The notes under the pieces: model-generated
The model's input: only the letters and a program-made list of their open reading frames with translations
Database searches by the model: none
Told to the model about the DNA's origin: nothing
Made by a program: the position numbers and the translations under genes
In this document: piece by piece, positions 1 to 5,498 of the stretch
How positions within the stretch are numbered: position 1 is the first letter of the stretch
How the letters are laid out: each line of letters starts with the position of its first letter
NCBI GenBank assembly: GCA_945876155.1
Contig: CAMCMW010000134.1
Span: 1 to 5,531, forward strand
Source: an uncultured Ruminococcus sp.
GTDB lineage: Bacteria; Bacillota; Clostridia; Oscillospirales; Ruminococcaceae
Direction of reading: 5' to 3'
DNA: 5,531 nt

Positions 1-271
1 CCCTTTCCGGTTTAAATTATGTACTTCTTCTTATGGTGAAACTTTTTTACGAATCCTTTGAAAATTTCCGGGTTTTATAAAACGATCATAACCCTTTTAC
101 AAAGACTTCCATGAGAGTGTTTCCGCCAAACAGGCTGTGACCGCACAAATTTAACGGAATCTGTGCGGTATTGCCATATATATTTCAGGAAGATTCGGCT
201 TCCTTAAAATCAAAAATCATTGTGATATGCATTTCAAAAACAAAATATCTTTTCAAATCAGATAAATATAC
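1..271 (-). ncRNA. candidate structured leader or small RNA, unidentified (runs off left edge)
   Basis: No gene is visible in bases 1-325 on either strand. A strong minus-strand promoter just to the right should start a transcript near base 271 that runs leftward. That transcript contains a series of hairpins. One at 187-204 pairs AGGAAG with CTTCCT. One at 140-169 pairs 8 bp (ACCGCACA with TGTGCGGT), then after one mismatch 3 more. A small one at 118-132 pairs TGTTT with AAACA around CCGCC. A composite one at 56-104 pairs CTTTG/CAAAG, AAAA/TTTT and GGGTT/AACCC as nested segments. The left edge reads GGAAAGGG on the minus strand, which could be a ribosome binding site for a gene just outside. 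I compared it from memory with common riboswitches, T-boxes, SRP RNA and 6S RNA and recognised none. It may be a long 5' leader or a free-standing RNA; its left end is not defined here. Confidence 0.35.
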
Positions 272-277
272 ACTTTA

Positions 278-306
278 ATTATACGTCACCATGTCATAAA
301 TGTCAA
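278..306 (-). promoter_or_regulatory. sigma-A promoter with perfect consensus, firing leftward
   Basis: On the minus strand a TTGACA -35 box (bases 301-306) is followed by exactly 17 bases and a TATAAT -10 box (278-283). Both hexamers match the housekeeping consensus at all positions with ideal spacing. The predicted start is near base 271. The -35 box lies only about 20 bases past the stop codon of the mutase-like gene, and no terminator is visible between them, so read-through from the upstream operon could add to this promoter's output. The promoter drives the hairpin-rich stretch at 1-271 and whatever gene lies to the left. Confidence 0.85.
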
Positions 307-325
307 GCAATTTTTATTGTCAGTT

Positions 326-1456
326 TCACAAACCCTCTTCACTGCGTTTTATCCTGTCCTCAATTTCACCGCAAAGTTCAGCCGCCGTTTCCATTGAATG
401 TGCCTCCACGCTCAGCCACAGTCCCCGTCCCGAAACTGAAGGCTTTACTATGACACGGCTTTTGCTGTCCGAAAAGGCGGTACCGTCCGGGGTTGACCTG
501 CCCTCCCAGTGGTTCATGACACTGCGTATCCTGTGACCGTCCGCATTGACATAGCGCTTTGCAGTGTAAAACTCCGGCAGCTCCGACACCGCCTGTTTCA
601 GAGTTATATTCCTCTCGCAGAGTATGCCTATTACCTTTGCGGCAAGGAAAAAACCGTCCAGAGTGAAATTCTGCTCTTTAGCAAGCTTTCGGGCGTTCTT
701 GTCCGCCTCTCCGTCACCGGAAAGAAAGTAACGGTAAATATGTCTTCCCTTCGACCTGGCAAATTCCTCCGCCGCAAATGTGAAATCAAAGGGCAGGGCT
801 ACATCACGCCCCTTTGAAAACAGGTCGTTGCAGCAGATAAAAATCAGCTTTTCATAAGTCACAAAGCCGCTTTTTTCCGAATAAAGCGCTGACTTTGTAC
901 CGTCCGGACTGATTTGCAGTACCAGTTCTTTCTTGCCTTTCCTGTCAAACATTATCTGATTGCAGACCGGAGAAGATGAACTTATTCTTATGCTATAAGG
1001 ACAGTTTTCCGGAATAAGACCCTCAATATGCTGCCTGTATATCTCACGGAATCCTGTGCCATCGGCAAATGTACCCTCAGGCGTCTTTGAATCAGGGGTT
1101 TTTCTGAGTGAAAGCGCAGACGAGATAAGCCTTTCCCTGGCAGACGAAAGAGGAAGTCCACCACGCTCTTTCAGTTCAAGCTTTATCAGCGGTTCGTCTT
1201 TTATATAGACACACAGGTCGCATTTTGATAGCCTTGACGCAAAAAACAGTTCTGTTTCAAGGCATCTTCCAAGGGAAATAACGTTTTTACCGCTGGAAAG
1301 AATACCGGAGATAACGCTAAGTTCAGCCGCCCTGTCCTCACCGCTTCTGCCTATAATTATCCTGTCAGCCGACTGTGCCGCAGCCATTCCCGAAAAAACT
1401 GCCTCAGAGGGCATGAAACCTCCTGTAATCTGTCCTTCTCTCAACACTGCTCTCAT
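326..1456 (-). CDS. phosphohexomutase-like protein lacking the catalytic motifs (probable pseudoenzyme)
   Basis: The 376-residue protein follows the four-domain order of the alpha-D-phosphohexomutase family (phosphoglucomutase, phosphomannomutase, GlmM). Residues 32-104 resemble domain I (RIIIGR, then SGKNVISLG, then GGLPLS). Residues 178-215 resemble domain II. Residues 218-297 resemble domain III and end in DGFFLAAKVIGIL and SELPEFY. Residues 334-370 resemble domain IV (RVIVKPS, then SVEAHSMETAAEL). Each catalytic loop seems lost. The serine loop TASHNP is replaced by YIKDEP (84-89), the metal loop DGDADR by PDGTKS (184-189), the sugar loop GEESGH by something like AKEQNF (259-264), and the phosphate loop RPSGTEP by KPSVSGR (338-344). 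The N-terminal GTxGxRG is absent. Enzymes of the family usually have about 440-460 residues, so this copy is also short. The frame is intact, which argues against simple decay. The ATG is supported by AAGGAG 8 bases upstream (1465-1470). It is cytoplasmic, with no signal peptide, and follows the symporter gene by 58 bases in one likely operon. Mutase activity is unlikely; a binding or regulatory role is inference only. Confidence 0.75.
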   Translation of the reverse strand: MRAVLREGQITGGFMPSEAVFSGMAAAQSADRIIIGRSGEDRAAELSVISGILSSGKNVISLGRCLETELFFASRLSKCDLCVYIKDEPLIKLELKERGGLPLSSARERLISSALSLRKTPDSKTPEGTFADGTGFREIYRQHIEGLIPENCPYSIRISSSSPVCNQIMFDRKGKKELVLQISPDGTKSALYSEKSGFVTYEKLIFICCNDLFSKGRDVALPFDFTFAAEEFARSKGRHIYRYFLSGDGEADKNARKLAKEQNFTLDGFFLAAKVIGILCERNITLKQAVSELPEFYTAKRYVNADGHRIRSVMNHWEGRSTPDGTAFSDSKSRVIVKPSVSGRGLWLSVEAHSMETAAELCGEIEDRIKRSEEGL

Positions 1457-1514
1457 TTTTACTTCTCCTTTCGGACATTACATTCTGAAAGAAGTATTGA
1501 CATTTTAAGGCTGT

Positions 1515-2837
1515 TTATTCAGATACTTTCCAGTCGGTCCGGACCTCTTTTCTGAGAAGTATAAGACCTGTCAGATTGGGAAACGCCATAAGACCATTGA
1601 ATATATCCGAAACCGTCCAGACCGTCTCCAGCTGTGCAATCGCTCCCACAAATACAAACACAAGAAAAATCAGTTTATAAAAGGGTATTCCTGCATCACC
1701 GAAAATATATGTTACCGCACACTCTCCGCAGTAAAACCAGCCGATTATCGTTGCAAAGGCAAAAAGTGATACCGCCGCTGTGATAAAATACGGTGCAAAT
1801 TCACCCGTTTCCTTTCCGAAAGCCGCAGTTACAAGCATTACGCCGTCACTTCCGCTGTCCATAACACCGGTAGTGAGTATGACCAGTGCTGTCAGCGTAC
1901 AGCAGACTATTGTATCGGCAAACACCTCGAAAACCGCCCACAGTCCCTGCTGTCCGGGGTCACGGCAGTCGGCTGAGGAGTGTAAAACGGCTGAACTGCC
2001 AAGTCCTGCCTCATTTGAAAACACACCCCTTCTCAGTCCGACATTTATGCTACGGCTTATGACTGCTCCGCTTATTCCTCCCCCAACTGAGCGTATTCCG
2101 AATGCGTCTGTGAAAATCTCCGAAAAAGCCGCCGGAATCTTATCGTAATTACACCCAATGACAAACACCGCACCGCCTATGTAAGCAACGGACAAAACCG
2201 GTATCAGAATCTGCGTTACAGAACCTATCCTCTTTATTCCACCGGAAATTATCACTCCGCATATCAACACGGCTGCCCCACCTGTTACTGCAGGAGATAT
2301 CCCGAAACAGCCCTCCAGTGATGAGGATATGGAATTAACCTGAGTCATATTCCCCATTCCCAGTGCCGCAAGAGCGCAGCATACCGCAAACATGACTGCA
2401 AGTCCTTTTTTCCCTGTGCCATATTCAAGGTACGCCATAGGTCCGCCGTACCACTTCCCGTTAATCCGGCGGCGGTAAACAGTGCCAAGATAGTTTTCGC
2501 CGTAAACAAGCGCCATTCCCATAACCGCTGACACCCACATCCAGAAAATCGCTCCAGCTCCCCCTATTGTAAGAGCAGTCGCAACGCCGGCAATGTTTCC
2601 GGTCCCCATAGCGGCGGCAAGTGCGGCAGACACCGCCTGAAACTGAGAGATACTCCCCTTTTCACTGCACTGTGTACGGCTTTTGTCGTGAAACAGCGAG
2701 AAAAATGTGCGTTTGAGTATCTGCGGAAATTTTACTATCTGAAAAAATCCCAGACGGACAGTATATATCAGACCTGTCCCAAGAAGAAGAAAAAGCAGCG
2801 GCTTTCCCCATACAATATTATTGATAATATCAGGCAT
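1515..2837 (-). CDS. AGCS-family sodium:amino acid (alanine/glycine-type) symporter
   Basis: This is a 440-residue polytopic inner-membrane protein with hydrophobic segments throughout. It carries the hallmarks of the alanine/glycine:cation symporter family: GTGNIAGVATAL at 78-89, the family signature GGAGAIFWMWVSAVMG at 92-107, YGGPMAYLEYG at 130-140, GVFSNEAGLGSSA at 271-283, GWFYCGE at 366-372 and a C-terminal WTVSDIFNGLMAFPN at 407-421. Members import small neutral amino acids (alanine, glycine, sometimes glutamine) with sodium or protons. The exact substrate cannot be read from the sequence. The length is near the lower end of the usual range, but both ends look complete. The ATG is supported by AAGGGGAGG at 2846-2854. 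The gene is divergent from the YdbS-like gene across a palindrome-rich 188-base spacer and is followed by the mutase-like gene without a terminator, so it is probably first in a two-gene operon. Confidence 0.93.
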   Translation of the reverse strand: MPDIINNIVWGKPLLFLLLGTGLIYTVRLGFFQIVKFPQILKRTFFSLFHDKSRTQCSEKGSISQFQAVSAALAAAMGTGNIAGVATALTIGGAGAIFWMWVSAVMGMALVYGENYLGTVYRRRINGKWYGGPMAYLEYGTGKKGLAVMFAVCCALAALGMGNMTQVNSISSSLEGCFGISPAVTGGAAVLICGVIISGGIKRIGSVTQILIPVLSVAYIGGAVFVIGCNYDKIPAAFSEIFTDAFGIRSVGGGISGAVISRSINVGLRRGVFSNEAGLGSSAVLHSSADCRDPGQQGLWAVFEVFADTIVCCTLTALVILTTGVMDSGSDGVMLVTAAFGKETGEFAPYFITAAVSLFAFATIIGWFYCGECAVTYIFGDAGIPFYKLIFLVFVFVGAIAQLETVWTVSDIFNGLMAFPNLTGLILLRKEVRTDWKVSE

Positions 2838-2875
2838 TATTTTTTCCTCCCCTTGAATTCACTGTTAAGTTTGTG

Positions 2876-2903
2876 TTATAATAAATGCAAGCATTTATTA
2901 TAA
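2876..2903. repeat. perfect 13-bp inverted repeat in the symporter leader
   Basis: TTATAATAAATGC (2876-2888) and its exact reverse complement GCATTTATTATAA (2891-2903) flank a 2-base centre. Each arm contains TATAAT, one copy on each strand (2877-2882 plus, 2897-2902 minus). It sits 20-odd bases upstream of the symporter ribosome binding site. It could be an operator, a cruciform-prone site, a leader hairpin in a minus-strand transcript, or the end of a small palindromic element. No -35 box of good quality accompanies either TATAAT. Confidence 0.75.
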
Positions 2904-2914
2904 TTTATTTTAAT

Positions 2915-2961
2915 GCCCTTGCAGATGCGCAAATCAAAGATTTGCTCCCTGCATATCGGGC
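2915..2961. repeat. nested imperfect palindrome (GCCC/GGGC, GCAG/CTGC, GCAAATC/GATTTGC)
   Basis: Three nested complementary pairs share one centre: GCCC at 2915-2918 with GGGC at 2958-2961, TGCAG at 2920-2924 with CTGCA at 2949-2953, and GCAAATC at 2929-2935 with GATTTGC at 2939-2945 around an AAA loop. The arrangement would fold as a long interrupted hairpin in RNA from either strand. If the symporter is transcribed from the minus-strand extended -10 at 2963-2971, most of this structure falls in its leader. It is more GC-rich than the flanking spacer. Confidence 0.6.
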
Positions 2962-2962
2962 G

Positions 2963-2971
2963 ATTATAGCA
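2963..2971 (-). promoter_or_regulatory. candidate extended -10 promoter for the symporter operon
   Basis: The minus strand reads TGCTATAAT here, a perfect extended -10 (TG, one base, TATAAT). The -35 position 17 bases away (GCATAA) is weak, as is common for extended -10 promoters. Transcription would start near 2957 and give a leader of about 120 bases carrying the palindromes at 2915-2961 and 2876-2903. An alternative is the minus-strand TATAAT at 2897-2902, also without a convincing -35 box. Confidence 0.45.
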
Positions 2972-2996
2972 AAAAATCTTCGATTTTATGCTATAA
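2964..2996. repeat. 15-bp inverted repeat (one mismatch) joining two opposed promoters
   Basis: TTATAGCA (2964-2971) pairs with TGCTATAA (2989-2996). After one A/A mismatch, AAAATC (2973-2978) pairs with GATTTT (2982-2987) around a 3-base TTC centre. The two outer arms carry the extended -10 elements of both strands. Neither predicted transcript includes the repeat, so it would act at the DNA level, for example as a shared operator. Confidence 0.7.
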
Positions 2997-2997
2997 T
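2989..2997 (+). promoter_or_regulatory. extended -10 promoter for the YdbS/YdbT-like operon
   Basis: TGCTATAAT on the plus strand is a perfect extended -10, with TATAAT at 2992-2997. The predicted start near 3003 gives a leader of about 22 bases before the ATG at 3026, with AGGAGG at 3014-3019 in between. The -35 position (GCAAAA at 2969-2974) is poor. I see no TGAAAC-type ECF -35 box here, unlike the SigW-controlled ydbST promoter of Bacillus subtilis. Confidence 0.6.
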
Positions 2998-3025
2998 AAA
3001 ATAATAAAACTACAGGAGGAAAAAA

Positions 3026-3454
3026 ATGAAAGAATACAAATCTGACAAAAACTGTCTTAATATTCTGAGAATCGCCGTAATTATTGCCACGTTTCTGCTT
3101 ATAGTTTTATGCGCATATTTTCTCTCCTTTATTCCAAAGCTTATGATTCTGCTTAACATATTATTCTTTGCCGCCGGTTTTTTCCTTGTGGTCATATATC
3201 TTCCGGTGTATTTCAGAAATCTCTGCTACTATGTTGTTGAAGAAGAAAAAATTATCAAGGTAAGCGGTTTCTTTTTTATTAAAAAACAAATTCTGTCCAT
3301 TGATAAGATTCAGTACACTACGTCAGTTTCAACACCATTTAACAAGTTTACCGGACTTAACTTCTTCCTGCTTTACGCTTACGGCGGACTTATGACAATA
3401 ATGTTTCTTAATAAAAATGATTTTGAAGAATTAAGTTTCACATTCAGAAAGTGA
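3026..3454 (+). CDS. small bacterial PH-domain membrane protein, YdbS-like
   Basis: The 142-residue protein has two hydrophobic helices (about 12-33 and 36-60) followed by a cytoplasmic bacterial PH-type domain (bPH_2, formerly DUF304) at about 68-135. The domain shows the usual order: a strand ending in SGFFFIKKQ, the conserved turn IDKIQYTTSVSTP, then FNKFTGLNFFLLYAYGG. This matches the YdbS half of the Bacillus YdbS/YdbT pair (YdbS has about 160 residues). The ATG has AGGAGG 6 bases upstream. The next gene starts 7 bases after the stop and encodes the YdbT-like partner, so the two probably form one complex in the membrane. In Bacillus these genes are in the SigW envelope-stress regulon and contribute to resistance to an antimicrobial peptide; the same role here is inferred from family and gene order. 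Confidence 0.8.
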   Translation: MKEYKSDKNCLNILRIAVIIATFLLIVLCAYFLSFIPKLMILLNILFFAAGFFLVVIYLPVYFRNLCYYVVEEEKIIKVSGFFFIKKQILSIDKIQYTTSVSTPFNKFTGLNFFLLYAYGGLMTIMFLNKNDFEELSFTFRK

Positions 3455-3461
3455 GGGAACA

Positions 3462-4913
3462 ATGTATCACGAACACCCTCTTAAAATACTGAAAAACGCC
3501 TCAAAGAATATCTGGCTGCTGATTTTTCCGCTGCTCAGAGGCATCAGGACTATGCACCTTGATTTTGATGTTTTCTACAACTGGATTATGGGCGCATGGT
3601 TTGACATTCTTGTTATACTTGTGATTATCGGCTACGGATATCTGCGCTGGATCTTTACCTGGCTCAGATTCGGAGACAATGAGGTTACTCTTATCAGCGG
3701 TATCCTGGTAAAAAGAGAAACTACTATCCCTTATGAAAATATTTCCGCTGTGGCTGCTGAACACCCCTTTTATCTGCGTCCTTTCAAAGCTGTGCGGCTG
3801 AAAATAAACACCTGCGGAGGCAATTTCAGCAGTTCTGATATGACACTGCTCATGCGAAGAAGTGATTCATGGCAGATACATCACAAAATGCCTGTATCTC
3901 ATTACAAAAAGAAAAAAACTTTTGAGTTCCACCCAAAGCTTCTGACAATAATCTTTTTCTCGTTTGTATTTTCCAGCAGTTTCTCAGGTGCATTCTACAT
4001 TGCAGCACTTCTCTTCCAGCTGGGAAAGTCCTCCAAAGACCTGCTTGAACATGAACTCAAAGACGCCTTAAACCAGCTGACCAGCGAAGTGTCCTCAAAA
4101 TTTGCACTGAGTATTCCTCCGGCAGCCATAATCTTAGGCATACTGATTATCTTTACCTGGCTCATGTCCTTTATTTTCAACATCTTCCGCTATGCCGGAT
4201 TTGCAATGAAAAAGGATAAAAACTCACTCCAGATAAAAATGGGAGCCGTTACAAAAAGGCATTTCTATATTGTAACTCATAAAATAAACTACATTGATAT
4301 GCGCCAGAACATTATCATGAAGATTTTCAAAAAAACTTCCCTTTATATCAGCTGTTCCGGATACGGCAACCAGAAAAACGAACTGCCGGTACTCCTGCCT
4401 GTTCTGAGCAGACGTCAGGCAAACAATGCACTTGATATTCTCGATTTCGGCAAAAGAATAGGCAAACGCTCTGTTAAGGCAAACCGATCGGCTGTTATGA
4501 CCTTTCTTGGTCTGCCCCTTTGTTTCTGTATTGGTATACCCTTCGCCGCAGCAGCTGTAATGCACTTTTTCCCCTCCGTTTCAGAATTGGTAATTCCCTT
4601 TGCGGTTATGGCGGAAATACCGTCAGTCTGGATGATAGTCGTAAAAACTCTTGCGCTTTTAACAACCGGTCTCTCAATCGAAGATAATTTTGTCTGCATA
4701 AGATATTCAAGATTTTTCGCATTCCACACAGTTCTGGCAGACAGAAAAAAACTCGTTAAAGCACAGATAATCCAGAATCCTATACAAAAAAAACTCGGCA
4801 GATGCCGTCTGGACTTCTATTTCAATTCCGAAATGCCTAAGAAAAACAAGCTGCACGGAATTAATATAAAAGATGCACAAAATATTCTTAAGATACTTGA
4901 TATGGATAAATAA
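3462..4913 (+). CDS. large multi-PH-domain membrane protein, YdbT-like
   Basis: The 483 residues alternate membrane segments with bacterial PH-type domains, the layout of YdbT (about 490 residues). Hydrophobic stretches lie at about 46-67, 159-187, 219-243, 345-369 and 374-402, with a possible amphipathic one at 15-27. PH-like domains follow at about 70-120 (NEVTLISGILVKRETTIPYE, then EHPFYLRPFKAVRLKINTCGG), 250-327 (LQIKMGAVTKRHFYIVTHKI) and 404-480 (weaker). The loop 188-218 is polar and probably faces outside between two helices. The ATG uses GAGGG at 3453-3457, which overlaps the stop codon of the upstream gene, suggesting translational coupling. It probably works with the small PH protein in envelope defence; the biochemical activity of the family is not established as far as I know. 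Confidence 0.8.
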   Translation: MYHEHPLKILKNASKNIWLLIFPLLRGIRTMHLDFDVFYNWIMGAWFDILVILVIIGYGYLRWIFTWLRFGDNEVTLISGILVKRETTIPYENISAVAAEHPFYLRPFKAVRLKINTCGGNFSSSDMTLLMRRSDSWQIHHKMPVSHYKKKKTFEFHPKLLTIIFFSFVFSSSFSGAFYIAALLFQLGKSSKDLLEHELKDALNQLTSEVSSKFALSIPPAAIILGILIIFTWLMSFIFNIFRYAGFAMKKDKNSLQIKMGAVTKRHFYIVTHKINYIDMRQNIIMKIFKKTSLYISCSGYGNQKNELPVLLPVLSRRQANNALDILDFGKRIGKRSVKANRSAVMTFLGLPLCFCIGIPFAAAAVMHFFPSVSELVIPFAVMAEIPSVWMIVVKTLALLTTGLSIEDNFVCIRYSRFFAFHTVLADRKKLVKAQIIQNPIQKKLGRCRLDFYFNSEMPKKNKLHGINIKDAQNILKILDMDK

Positions 4914-4916
4914 GGA
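4912..4916 (+). promoter_or_regulatory. ribosome binding site AAGGA overlapping the ydbT-like stop
   Basis: AAGGA shares bases with the TAA stop at 4911-4913 and lies 7 bases before the ATG at 4924. It selects 4924 as the start of the third gene over an in-frame ATG at 4873, which would lie inside the YdbT-like gene, has no such site and would put 17 extra residues before the membrane anchor. Confidence 0.75.
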
Positions 4917-4923
4917 AAAAATC

Positions 4924-5400
4924 ATGTTAAAAAAGCATAAAAAATTAATAACAGGCATTGTAATTATTGCTATACTTGTTTTAATATACCATATATTCCA
5001 ATATGTAACTATGCCCTCCGGTGAAAAGGAACACCTGGAATTAAATGGCGTCCTGACCGTAGATATAAATGTTGACAAATGGTATTCTGATAAAACAGTA
5101 ACAATAAGTGATAAGGGCGCTTTGGAAGAACTTCAGAATTATATTAATTCTCTGGAACTGATTGAGTTAGAAAGTGATTATGGAAGAAATTATCCGGGAC
5201 ATCTGTATATGATGTTTTTGCCTTACGATACTATTTCGCTTTCAGGCAGATATTTAAGCGTACATCCTAATGACCAAGATGATAAGGTATATACTGAATA
5301 CTATATTGTCGATTCCGGATATAATCCGCTTACCGGAAGCAATAAGGTGTCAAAATTTATGGATAAACTTATCAGTGAATATGGTGAAAAAATATCATAA
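4924..5400 (+). CDS. membrane-anchored protein of unknown function
   Basis: I do not recognise a family for this 158-residue protein. It starts with a basic stretch (MLKKHKK), then one hydrophobic helix at about 8-28 with no lipobox cysteine, so it should be anchored in the membrane with residues 30-158 outside. The outer part contains a patch around DKWYSDKTVTISDKGALEEL (51-70), which reads like a small beta unit followed by a helix, then RYLSVHP (109-115) and YYIVDSGYNPLTGSNK (126-141), and ends in a helix. No cysteines or obvious catalytic motif are present. The ATG follows the ydbT-like stop by 10 bases and has AAGGA overlapping that stop, so it is the last gene of the operon; a terminator follows directly. 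The coding sequence looks more AT-rich than its neighbours, which may point to separate acquisition. Confidence 0.75.
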   Translation: MLKKHKKLITGIVIIAILVLIYHIFQYVTMPSGEKEHLELNGVLTVDINVDKWYSDKTVTISDKGALEELQNYINSLELIELESDYGRNYPGHLYMMFLPYDTISLSGRYLSVHPNDQDDKVYTEYYIVDSGYNPLTGSNKVSKFMDKLISEYGEKIS

Positions 5401-5406
5401 ATTTTT

Positions 5407-5436
5407 AGCTGTCCGAAAGGGCGGCTTAATTTTTTT
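5407..5436 (+). terminator. intrinsic terminator of the PH-protein operon
   Basis: AGCTGTCC and GGGCGGCT pair over 8 bp (two G-T pairs) around a GAAA tetraloop at 5415-5418. A TAA step and a run of seven T at 5430-5436 follow. It begins 7 bases after the stop of the 158-residue protein and separates this operon from the next gene. Confidence 0.85.
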
Positions 5437-5463
5437 GCAATAAGCTGTAACGTTTGGTACAAT
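5435..5463 (+). promoter_or_regulatory. candidate promoter for the downstream sigma-factor-like gene
   Basis: TTGCAA (5435-5440) and TACAAT (5458-5463) are spaced by 17 bases, with a TG dinucleotide one base before the -10 (TGGTACAAT), a reasonable sigma-A promoter. Its -35 box uses the last Ts of the terminator. Overlapping it, TGTAAC at 5446-5451 resembles an ECF -35 element of the SigX/SigM type. The matching -10 about 17 bases on is only AGTC (5469-5472), so ECF control is a weak suggestion. Confidence 0.5.
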
Positions 5464-5479
5464 AATAAAGTCTTATTAT
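5462..5479. repeat. 7-bp inverted repeat at the predicted transcript start
   Basis: ATAATAA (5462-5468) and TTATTAT (5473-5479) flank an AGTC centre. It spans the end of the -10 box and the expected start site, just before the ribosome binding site. It could be an operator or a leader hairpin; being AT-only it could also be chance. Confidence 0.4.
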
Positions 5480-5485
5480 GTGAAA

Positions 5486-5492
5486 GGCGGTG
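5486..5492 (+). promoter_or_regulatory. ribosome binding site deciding the TTG start at 5499
   Basis: The stretch AGGCGGTGA (5485-5493) differs from the ideal AGGAGGTGA at one base and ends about 6 bases before TTG at 5499. It favours TTG over the in-frame GTG at 5490, which lies inside the site itself. Confidence 0.55.
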
Positions 5493-5498
5493 AAACAT

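Noticed and set aside
70..98. Plus-strand hairpin GGGTT/AACCC followed by TTTT as a terminator for a gene from the left
   Set aside because: Only five pairs with a 15-base loop and four Ts, too weak for an intrinsic terminator; it fits better as part of the nested hairpin at 56-104.
189..236. Minus-strand mini-frame of 15 codons in the left spacer, with other frames of under 10 codons nearby
   Set aside because: None has a well-placed ribosome binding site, and the stretch is better explained by hairpins. A leader peptide cannot be excluded but is not supported.
300..817. Plus-strand reading frames of 78 and 102 codons opposite the mutase-like gene
   Set aside because: They lie antisense to a gene with a clear family match and ribosome binding site, have no such signals themselves, and show no protein-like composition.
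1497..1525. Plus-strand TTGACA between the symporter and mutase-like genes as a promoter
   Set aside because: No -10 box is present 16-18 bases downstream (the sequence there is CAGATA), and it would run antisense into the symporter gene.
2838..3025. CRISPR-like array in the repeat-rich spacer
   Set aside because: The repeats are three different inverted repeats, not regularly spaced direct copies, and no cas genes are near.
3501..4729. Several minus-strand reading frames of 60-110 codons opposite the YdbT-like gene
   Set aside because: They are antisense to a well-supported membrane protein and have no recognisable domains or start signals.
4873..4923. Upstream start for the 158-residue protein (adds 17 residues)
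   Set aside because: It would overlap the end of the YdbT-like gene by 41 bases and lacks a ribosome binding site; ATG at 4924 has AAGGA at the right distance.
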